Positions 11,101 to 23,100 of a stretch of 64,000 nt of DNA are shown in pieces. The position numbers were made by a program, and so were the translations under genes. The notes under the pieces were generated by a model. The model did not search any database, had not been told where the DNA came from, and saw nothing but the letters and a program-made list of their open reading frames with translations. The first letter of the stretch is position 1. Every line of letters starts with the position of its first letter. The stretch spans positions 24,878,455-24,942,454 of the forward strand of contig CAIIXF020000002.1 in NCBI GenBank assembly GCA_903813345.2. The letters run 5' to 3'. This DNA comes from Owenia fusiformis (Eukaryota; Annelida; Polychaeta; Sabellida; Oweniidae).

Positions 11101-14100
11101 GGTTCAATGATTATTTGATATAACCTCCTGAAACTACTCTCATATATATTTGGTGGTACAGTGATATGGAATCCTGTCTTTTTGGGTCTCACGGAATTCT
11201 TGTTTTAGAGAAGAAAATCCTGAAAGCTGCAGTTTAATATTATGAATTATAGGTGAAAATTGCACTTGCTACACTGCTTCTCCCATTTTTAGATGCTAAT
11301 AAATCTGTAACTGCACTTACTATGACCTTAAGTCTACTCATATGTATTATTGGTATTACTAACTAGAGGTAGAATCAGAAATTATGGTAAATAAAAGTAA
11401 AATTTAAGAGATAAATTGTTCTGAATAGTGCATTTTATCACATTTTTTCGCGATATCTGACTGCATTTTGTGTCTTTTGGGTCTTTTTAAGAGTCCATGC
11501 AGATATGAATACTTGATCTAGAGCTCTGAAATTTTCAATACCAGAATTTGGTAGCACTATGTCTTGATATCCTGTGTTTGGACTCTAACCAAATCACAGT
11601 TGTTGAGAAAAAATTCTTAATGGCACTATCTCATTGCCCAGATATTGTGGAAACATTGTGACTTATATTCCATGTGATAGTAAGCACTGAAAATGGACTT
11701 GTTGCATTGTGGCGGACCCCATACAAAACAAACATAGGGGTAGGGGGGGGGGGTTTAAACGTTGATCAGTTCTGCTATTTTTTGTGGCTATTGGTCATAT
11801 AGTAGATCATTTTGAATGCACTATTCCGAGAAAAAGTTTGTAAATTGAAACAGCCTATTAGATTTCATTATGATACATTGTACAAAATTGAAATCATTAT
11901 ATAAAATATGTAGAGTCCTATATTTTAATAATAAATGAATTACATTGTCAAGTAACAAGTGAAGATGTTTTATATGCATCGATTTGCTTTCTATCAATAC
12001 AAGCTTTTAATTGTATGCTGCAAAATGATAACATTGACCACGCCCACTTTCCAGGGGTAGGGTACTATAAAGTCATATTAAAAATCATAAATAGTACATT
12101 ATCATTATTATAATTGTATTACAATATCAAACAAAGCTTGAATTAGTTTTTAGAAAACAATTTTGAGCTATTTAAGCTGCCATCTTTTGCTGGAAGCTAC
12201 AAATATAAGATACGTGAGACTTAAAAATGACTAAAATTGCGTATTTTTTTCCTATTAATTGCAATATTTCTGAGACTAATACAGATATTGGCCTATAACT
12301 TTAGGATATTATTCATCTTTGGACTAGTAATGTGTGCTGTAGAAAACAGAACAATAGCAACTATATCCTTTATGTTATGAAATAGTCCTATAGTACCCCC
12401 TGGAATCGCAGGAATTGAAGTCAAATTCGGCCGTGAAAATTGTTTTTACCACTTTAAAGGCCATCACCTTATATTTTCTTATACCTACTAGGTTACTCTA
12501 ACATACTGCATTGCCAAAAGTTACTTCTTGCAAACTTCCGGCAAAACTGTGCCAGCATCTGATACATTAAGGGTTAAGAAAGCAATCAAGCACGTTATTT
12601 TATTACTCTCGACAAGCACTAAACTACTTTATAAGTGTAGTGTGTTTTAAAGGAAATTAACTATTAACTATTGCAACTTCCACCAATGGTGATTTGGCAA
12701 CATTTACAAAAATGTTATATATAGTTGAACAATACTGGCATGTTGACAGTACATGTGTTTGAACTCGTCAAGGTGTCGTTTAATACACTTTTATGGGATT
12801 TATCAATGGGAATTTACATCTAAACAGTATCAGTTCAGTCCTTGTTATTTAGACTATCCATGATAATTATTAGAAGCTCGTTCTTTAAAATGAGTCTAGG
12901 ACCTTCATATGTGTAAAAATCTTGACCAAACCAGTAACAATTGATCGTTAGAATAACTCGATCAATTGCCAAGAAACGGTTCAAATAATATAACACAGCC
13001 TATATTGTCTAATGTTTTATCAAATAATTATTGAAAACTTAGTGCCCAAAATAAACCACACGGTGGCAAATGGTTAGCCAACACGGCTAATGCTACTGTA
13101 GACTATCGATGACTAATATTATTTAAACAAAAATCATATTTTTGGCATTAAAAACATTTCAAAGACACATTAAGAAAGCTAAATTACAATGTGTCGCTTT
13201 AGTATCCTAATTATATATTTAAATAAATAAATTACATGGCATTGCTTTAATAAGCGATCTTTTCTACGAACTCACTTAACTGGTACATCCTTTGCAAAAT
13301 TGATGAACATAGCCTGAAATCATGAAGTAATTGGCTCAATCTAAGAGTGAACAACCCTATTTCGAGGTCAGTGTTTTGTTTTTATTTACCAAATTGTATT
13401 TCGTATCAAAGTGATTCCCCCTGAAGTGTAATTTGACAATCTTATCACGCGGCGTTACATTCTGCTCTGAAAATTAAATTAGTTTTGCCACGAAAACAGA
13501 CACGTACTGACCTTATATTCCCTATATAATGATAATATTAATTTTTAGGTGTTTAGGATTCGTCGTCGTAGGTGTGGCCTTTACAAGAAAGTTAGCATGG
13601 TTATGAAAAACTGTTGCAAAACGCCTTACGTATTCCTATATTGATAGATAACCATTGACATGACATTTGAGAGAACAATTTTTATGATGTAGAATATGAC
13701 TCAATGTACAATGTATTTTTATCTCTTTCAGGAGCATTTCTGATTCCATATTTGCTGTTCGTTGCACTTTGTGCGATACCAGTGTTCTATCTGGAAGCGG
13801 CACTTGGACAATTTGGAAGTCTAAGTCCTTTGGCAATGTGGAAGATTAGCCCGTTGTTCAAAGGTATGTTTGAAATGAATGTAATTTGCCTATCATATAC
13901 ACAAAGTGAACGATCACGCGTTGCGTTAAACGAAAAACATTATATTAATTTTCATTTTCCTTTTTTAAAAGAATATTATGATTTTTGGACATAATGTTTT
14001 TCAGGTATAGGATATAGCATGGTAGCCGTTGGATTCGTGGCAAACATTTACTACAACGTAATTGTAGCCTGGGTAGTATATTTCCTCTTCGCTTCATTTA

Positions 14101-17100
14101 CTTGGACGCTTCCATGGAGTACATGTGATAACTCATGGAACACGCCCCAATGTAGTTCAATACAGGTAAATAATGTTCATTCGAACATGACTGTATTCAT
14201 ACCCCTGGTAATACAAGTAATGTGTGACGTCATAACGGCGAACCGTATACCTCAGAATAGGTGTAATATCGTCGAATACACTCCTTAGGGCTATGCACAA
14301 CAGCTATCGAACCGTATACCTCAGAGTAGGTGTAATATCGTCGAATACACCCCTCAGGGCTATGCACAAAAGCTTTCGAACCCCTCACTCCTTTCGGTCG
14401 TTCGGGATACAGAAAACGTTTGTGCCTAGACTTGCGGGGTGTATTCGACGATATAACCCCTGCTCCTCGGCCTTTACATGGGTTTTTCTTGAAAGCTCAT
14501 GGTCTATATTTCTAAATTTTACCTCTTCAGCATCCTACTCAACATATCCATTTATATTTATTATTCCATACCATAATCAGATAAAATGCTCTGATATAAA
14601 CTAGAATATAGCCAAATGAATTTGTGATTCAATAATTTGTCCTCAGTTGGTGTAATTATTAAAACTAGAAAACAAAATTTCAACAGTTCGATCAAAAATT
14701 AATATTACATAATCTTTCAGATTCTTCCCTCTCAAAATATTTCAGGAAGCGATAACCTGAACAAGCAATGTCAATTTTTCGACCAAGATCCTTTTGCATG
14801 TAGTCACTATTTACCACTTTAAGTTTACTCTACTTTAGGTCAATACCACATCAAATAAAACAGTCGACTATCTACTAAAAAATGTTACTGATACTATAAA
14901 GCAGGCAAACTTCTCGGTAAATGTTGCCAATGGGAGTGCTTTGGTAAACACTACACAAAGACGTGTGTCCCCAAGTGAGGAATATTGGAGGTATATTTCT
15001 ATTTATGTTTTCTTCAAAAACACATATATTTCCATCAATAACACTGAAATTCTACATAATGCTCAGCCTGAGCATTATGTAGAATTTCAGTGTTATTGAT
15101 GGAAATGCTGTGTCAGGTTGTATATTTTCTTAGATTATAATTATGCTAATTTTAAGACGTTATGTCCTCAACATTACCGATGGTATAGAAGACATGGGTT
15201 TTGTTCAGTGGAAGCTGTTGCTTTGCCTCGTTGCAGCATGGGTGATTGTGTTTCTGTGTCTCATCAAGGGGCACAAGACATCTGGTTCGTAACAGAGGTT
15301 TTACTTTTTTAAATGAAATTACGAACACCGTTGTGATGATCCTAGGTTTCTTTAATGTTTACTATTTAAGCGTTGATTTGACCTTAACTATGACCTTAAT
15401 TCAGACAGGCATAGGTCTTAAGTAGGGAGAATACAATACTAGATGATTGATGATTAATATAAATTTACTATTTTCTCAAGGCAAAGTTGCTTACTTTACG
15501 GCCACCTTTCCTTACCTTATACTCACAATCCTGTTGATACGTGGTGTGACCCTCCCTGGAGCAGCAGATGGTTTAAAGTACTACCTCATTCCTAAGTGGA
15601 AGAAACTTCTAAGCTTTAAGGTAAGTACCATACCATCTTCAATTGGTTCTTTACTTCCTTTTCACAATCAATTGAACTCAGTGATTGGAACATTTACAAT
15701 TAATTAATATTAGGCAACTAAATGCACGAATGCCAACTATCAGTTTATTGTATTTGTATTTCATTTATATCAAACATTCATGATTTAGATCATGATGTAA
15801 ATGGAAAATACTCGACCATCAAAACAGCACAATTGACACATTTGAAAACAATGGACTAATTATAAACTGTTATAACCCGATAAAAAATAAATTGTTTTAA
15901 TTTGTTGTAGGTATGGGGCGAAGCAGCAATGCAAATTTTCTTTTCGTCCGGTGTTGGCGGGGGCAGTGTAGTCACAATGGCCAGTTATAACAAATTCAAC
16001 AGCAACTGCCAAAGGTGAAAAATCATATTTTGTGCATATGTTTGAGCCATGGGATTGTTCATGGATTAACTTTCAAAGGGTCTTGCAATGTATTTTACAT
16101 CAATGCAGCTTTAACGACAATTTATTCTTAGTTTTTGGCACTTTATGGTTCTTTTAAGTTTACTTTCAAAAGTTTACATATTTGTAAGTAATGTACTAAA
16201 GACCTTTAACGTTAGTAATTTGAAATTGAAAGCTAATCATTAGTTGAAAATGTATACTTGCAATGTAGAATTATAAATGTAAAATGTATAATTTTTACAT
16301 CGTAAACTACACGTTATTGTATGTTTATTGTAACACCTTTTATTGTGACTACGTTTTCAACTATGGCCATCCAAAACACTTTCTAAAGCACTATATGATG
16401 ATTAATGCTTTAAATAGCTAAGTCACACGGCTTACTTTTATCACAAGGGAGCATCCACCGATGCACAGCAACCTAAGATATCACGGAGATGGCAGAGTTC
16501 GCTTCAAGGAACCAATCAAATGTTTTAAATGGCTTAGTTACACAGCATACCTTTATCACGGGAGAGCATACACCAATGGACAGCAACCTAAGATGTCACG
16601 GAGATTGCAGAGTACGCTTCAAGGAACCAATCAAATGTTTTAAATGGCTTAGTTACACAGCATACTTTTATCACGAGAGAGCATACACCAATGCACAGCA
16701 ACCTAGGATATCACGGAGATGGCAGAGTACGCTTCAAGGAACCAATCAAATGCTTTAAATGGCTCAGTTACACAGCATACTTTTATCACGAGAGAGCATG
16801 CACCAATGCACAGCAACCTAGGATATCACGGAGATGGCAGAGTACGCTTCAAGGAACCAATCAAATGCTTTAAATGGCTCAGTTACACAGCATACTTTTA
16901 TCACGAGAGAGCATGCACCAATGTACAGCAACCTTAGATATCACGGAGAGAGCAGAGTACGCTTCAAAGAACCAATCAAATTTCTTAAAGGGTGAGATTT
17001 AAATTTCCTGTTGCAATTCCAAAATGGTTATCCTTATTTTATTACAGAGACTCCGCTATAATTTCAATCATGAATGCTGCTACGAGTGTGTTTGCTGGTC

Positions 17101-20100
17101 TTGTGATCTTCTCGGTTGTTGGATTTATGGCTCACGAGACTGGTGAGAGTATTGAGCGCGTTGTTACTCAAGGTAATATTTATTATTGATATATTGTGCC
17201 ATCTAACCAATAGTGTCGCCCTTTTCAATTAATGGCACGATCAATATTCAAAGTTTCATTGAACATCCATCTCTTTGGAGAAAAATATTGTTACTATGGT
17301 AAATGTATGATTCTTATCGCATCCTACGACCCCTTTAGATTGTGGTCGTACGCGCGAATCATTGGTCAGTCAATGTTTTTACAAAGTTGGAGAAAGTACT
17401 ACGCATTGCACACCTAAATGACCTACCTCGATACATTCCTCATTAGCATTTTAGAATTCTTTTTATGTTGATAGGTCGCTAATTGTATGGGTTTATCGGC
17501 AGAACGAAGAGATTTTAGTTTTTACATCGGAAATATGTCAGCAATTTTCAAAATGTCGGAAGGGAAATTCCCCAGGGAAATTCCCCAGTCGTAAAATTCG
17601 ATAAAATGATTCATACGTTCATTTACTGTCATAAGATCATGTTTGAGATAGAACGTTTTGAAGTATTCAGTTTTAGTTTAGCGGATGTTTTAAAAACATT
17701 TTCCCTTCGACCAAATCACATTTGACTGGACTTGTGCCAAACATAGACCACCCTTTTGAAGCCGTCATATTTGAGTTGGGGTTGTGATTCACTGTACCCT
17801 GTTCAACAAATCTCCATAGTTGGCATATTTCATGTCGGATCATATGTCGATAGTACCCGAGGTAGAGATGTCTTGAAACTAAAAATCCACAACGTTCAAT
17901 GGTAAAATTGAGAATAATTAAAGTGTCCACGAGATAAATACTCTAATTGATGGCAACGTATCTCGAGACATGTGCTTTTATCTAATTAAATTTAAAGTTT
18001 GCATTGAATTGTTTGCACGTCTTGATATTATCGTATAAAGTTTGAAATTATTGATTAAGGTCCTGGACTAGCTTTTGTTGTGTACCCAGAGGCTATTGCG
18101 AAACTCCCGGCTTCTCCTGTGTGGTCTGTGTTGTTTTTTACAATGCTTCTAACGTTGGGTGTGGGTAGTATGGTAAGTAGTTGGGTGAGACAACTTAACA
18201 TGTGAAGTTTAGAAGCCTTTTAGCAAGGCCCCACCTTTAACAAAAACAATTTAAGCCGAGTATTTACCGGGTAAGGACAGGCAAACCGCCTCCTTAGGGC
18301 GACACCAATTTCTGTACCGTACCTTCAACATCGGCAACACCAACAATCACTCTACTATACCTTGCATTTGGTGTTCATGAGCAACCCATTTGGTGTTCAT
18401 GAGCAACTCATTTGGCTTATCAGTAATGATTATGTTATTTGTTTTTATGTGTCTGCTGCTTATGAATGGTTTATTGGATGATTGCTTTTAGATGATAATA
18501 AGGTACTTTCAAAAATATACTAAACAATACAATTAGACAGAATATCTTATGCATTTCTAGGGGTTAGGTAAAGTAGAGTGAACAATTGGTATAAAATCTA
18601 CGACAGGACTCCAAATTCGCTCACAACAATGAAGATTATTGTTCTATTAAATTAACAACCCAGCTCTTGAAAAATAAAATAAAAGAGCATCCCAAAATCC
18701 CTATGTTAAAATAATAATGTCAATACATTAGATCACATTAGTTAAAGGCAGAATCAGAGAATCCGATCTATGGGGGTGACAAAATTACAAGCAACATGTA
18801 CAATTGACCTGCCAATCTGTTCCTTACAATCTCAAATACATCAATTCTTTTGCTTACCTGAAATAAAGTGTGCATTTTGGGGATTTCTAGAATATACAGG
18901 GTGTCTCAAAAAATGTACCCAAAAGTATATCAAAAGCACAGATAAACCAATCAATATTTTCAGACATTTTTTGCGTGGTCATGTAGCCAAAACATGAAAG
19001 TTTTCTCCCCAATACACCATTTTTATTTCAGTCTTGTCTTTTTGATGCTTTAACCCTTTACCTTTACACCACATAATCGATGTAACCTCATATTTTTATG
19101 ACAGCTTGTATCCTTACTGCTACATTGTTCATCACATTTGATAATAATTCTGGTGGAATGTTTTAGATTTCTCTTTTAATGTTGCCCTTAAGTTGTTCTA
19201 GGTCTTTTTGCTTGAAATTAGCATTAAAACACTCCTTCAAATAGCCACAGAGAAAGATGTTTGAGGATGACAATGGCAGAACAAACACAGATAATCAGGT
19301 CAATCATCGGCTAATGATTCAGGAGTTACCTTCCAGAGTTAGACAGGCTAGCCTGGAGACCAAACGATATCCAAATGAAAACACAGTGGTCTCAAATTGA
19401 TACACACAACAAAAGCTACACTATAATCCTAACCAATGCAGTTTCTTGAACCTCTGACCCATCTGTATAAGGGGGCTATAAGACATTGTGAGGGCCTCCC
19501 TATTCACCATATTTCACGGCCCATACTTTTTTCTCTGAGGCTATTTGAAGGACCATTTTTATGCTAAACCCAAGTTAAGAGACCTAGAAGAACTTAAGAC
19601 CAGCATCCGAACAGAAATCAAAACATTCCACCAGAAATATTAAATGTGATGAACAATGTAGTAGTAAGGATGCAGACTGTCATTGAAATATGAGGTTACA
19701 TTGAATATGTGGTGTAAAAGGTAACGGGTTAAAGTATCAAAAGGGCAAAACTGAATCAAAAACTTTGTATAGGGGAAAAAACTTTCATCTTTTATCTACA
19801 AGACCATGCAAAAAATGTCTGAAAATATTGATTGGTTTATCTTATGGTGTTGATATATTTTTGGGTACATTTTTTGAGACACCCTTTATAAGCACAAATG
19901 TGAAAATAGACATGAAAAGAAATGACATTAGCCAGAAATATTCCAAAATTGAAACATTTTTTGTAAGGTTACTTGCTAGATCTGATTCTCTCTTTAACTC
20001 ATAAAATGAAATTAAAAAGGTCTCAAAACAAAGTAAATTATAGTTTGATTACTGATATTTAATTGCAGTTTGTGATGATACAGTCAATAGCAAGCTGTAT

Positions 20101-23100
20101 AACAGACGAATTCAACCTGACTAGTAGGAAAACACTTGTGACAGCCATTATATGTGTAGTAGAGTTCCTCTTTGGAATTCCTTTAATAATGCAGGTAAAT
20201 ATACATATTGCTAGTTTCACAAACGTCAGCATTTATAAGTAGTAATTTTATACCAACAAGATAATCAAAAGTAACATATTTTAAATATATCTCCAAGCCT
20301 TGCCTAAGTCTGTGTCTTTTTATTTATTTTTGATTTTATATTAATTGAAAATCAAGATAAAAATATGATACCATTTGGACAAGGCTATATCTCCGTCAGT
20401 AGAAATATTCACAAACTATTTGTCTGGAGCAAAATTCTTTATCAATTTCCAATGGAGTCTAATTTAACCATTCATCTATATACTTGTATATGATTTATTC
20501 TGTTTTAATTTTGAGCATAGATTTGTTCAATACCATCCAGGAGCTCTTGGTTTATTGTAACACTAATCCCGAAACTACGAGTTCGGGAGAAACCTTCCAA
20601 TCTAAGCAAAATGTACTTAAATCCTATTGAAATTACGGAAAGACAGACAAGCAGACAAACCGAGTAATTATCCATAAAGTTTTATAAGAAAATTATGAAA
20701 TATTATACGAAGCATTTATGATTATATCTACCCTTTTCATTCGTTTAATTTCACTTCTTAAAACTTCTTAAAAGAGAGCTTCGTCTTCTGCGCGCAAGGT
20801 AGATTATATCAACATATTCTTTGGTAGTTTGACAGGTGAATGAATTTAAGGGTTTCCCTCTCTAAAAAATGCTATTGAAACTTGTTCACAGTGTCATGCA
20901 TACAAAAAATTTACTTCGGTCCAAAGCCTTCTCTATATTCCGGCTTTGAGTAGAAGATTGAGCTGCCTTGGTACTATGAATATTGTAAATCATTGTGTTA
21001 CACGCACAGTAAATATGGCATAATAATATGAAATATACCTTTATGTATACGATTTGAAGAACATCAGCTCACATCCCCGTCTGAATCTATTGTTATATTT
21101 GATTTCTTTAAGCGATTTATTCATGTCCAGAACCGGAAGCCATTTTTAGCTACAGCGAGAAAATGTCACCATGTGTCAAACTCCGAAATGAAATTTTGAA
21201 ATATCTAAATCCAGACAAGCAACGCTTCATCCTAAATATAATTAATATTCTTAAATATATTTATAAAATTTATAAAAAATGAGTACTAGGTGCGTGTAGG
21301 TGCGTGTAGGTGCGTGTAGCACCTTTTCTAGAGTACATACGAAATCAATGAAGTTACGTCTAGCTGTAAGCTAGAGACTCGAGTAACAGAAAATCATCCC
21401 GCCACCGTAACCTCTATTTGTTCAGAAAAATCAGAAAAATTGACATTATGATGACGACTTTCGCACCAGGGGTTTATTATTCGCATTTCTACTTCATCTA
21501 CTAAATGATTAATAACACAAATATCTTTTTGCAAATTAAAATATCCCGTATTGTGATTGTTATAATAATACTGAGACTAGATGTGCGCGTATATTGTTAA
21601 TTCTTTTCAGGGTGGCATGTATGTCTTACAAGTGATGGACTGGTACAGCATACCATTTGTCGTAATGATTATAACGTTTGCTGAGTGTGTTGCCATTGCA
21701 TGGATATATGGTGAAGCCTCAAAATATATTTCTCATTTAAAAATCATAATGAAGTGCATCAACACATGTTATTATCTTGTTCATATTAACGTTTCGACTT
21801 TGTCACTCATGCATTTCCATTAATGATGTGCATCTCCATTTTTTATCGTTTATTATAGGCACGAGCCAATTTTCTAAAGATATTGAACTTATGATTGGTT
21901 CAAAACCGTCAATTTTGTGGAGGATATGTTGGCGATTTGTCACTCCAGGACTTGTATTGGTAAGCATCACACTATAGTACAATCTTTGCAGTACATTATT
22001 GTATTATTTTATATAAATATTAAACAACGTATTGTAATTGGTGAGTACTTTGCTTTATATTCGAATGGACTTCTTTATTGTTGAGCAAAAAAGAAGGAGG
22101 AAATAAAGATAATACAATACATTACAATACAATACAATACACATCAATATATATCGAATTGCTACAAATATCAGTGTGCGGTCCAAATTCTCATATTGAT
22201 GAATAACACGCTGTAAATAAGTGGACAATTTTTCGATTTAGTATTTTTAGAACACAGATGGCTAATTTGGATTGTTTTGAGAAAATATCCCAAAAAGCAA
22301 AGAATGTCACGAGGAACTCTATATTGACGAAAAGCAAGGCGATATTGAATTGACAAGATATTATTTTGTCTTGCAGTTTATATTTTGCTTCATCATCGTC
22401 ACTCACGTACCTGTGACGTATGGGAGTTATACGTATCCCGATTGGGCAATTGGTGTGGGTTGGATGCTTGCAGTTGTATCATTTGTACCAATACCCTTGT
22501 TTGCATGCTATCGTATAATGACTACAGTTGGAAAAAGTTTAAAAGAAGTAAGTGCTTGGAAGAATCCAAAGAGTTCAAGTTAAAGTTGTACTAGCCGTTT
22601 TGCTCGGTTTATGCTATCTTAGCGTATGGAGGCCACGCTTTACGATGGTGAACCACCAACACTTCCAAAAGTTCATTGTATATGTAATGAATGATATTGC
22701 GGTGCGTTGCTCACCACAATATTTTTTTTGTTAAATTCAGGCAATTAAATATATTCATTTTGTTATTGGAATGCGTGCGAATGTGAAACTAATGTATATT
22801 TCTACTTTGTTTCGGCCTAAGTAGTAGTACAACAACTTTTCGATTTAGCGCCGGAATAACTTGGCACACGGTACGTCAAACAGTCATGGTCAGATGACCT
22901 CAAAAAGTGCGCGAAAATAACAACTTTTAAGAGGTTGACAGTCATTTCTTAATAAATTGTGTTTTATGGGGAAATATCACAAGCTTTGTAGTCACAATAA
23001 CAAAAGAGATGTTATTTGTGCTAAGTAAAAGCTAATTTGAGATTTTTGAATAGGGTTAAGAACAACTTTAATACTAGGTAGTAAATAAACAAACGGCGGA

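Larger units (their letters stand above)
7511..12566. mobile_element. 5.06-kb fold-back DNA element in intron 2 of copy A, TTA TSD
   Basis: Begins TGTATCAGATGCTGGC and ends with its complement. TTA flanks both sides (7508-7510, 12567-12569). Copy B has the empty site with a single TTA (ACATTTAAGGG near 45490). The outer ~720 bases of each arm are near-identical inverted copies (7511-8230 and 11840-12566). Pairing continues, diverged, to about 9000 and 11100. No transposase frame is visible. A 3-bp TTA duplication is what PIF/Harbinger elements make, so a non-autonomous Harbinger-like element is the best guess. Confidence 0.85.

Noticed and set aside
16461-16937. Overlapping 60-89-codon frames
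   Set aside because: All are the 115-bp minisatellite in different phases, inside an intron.
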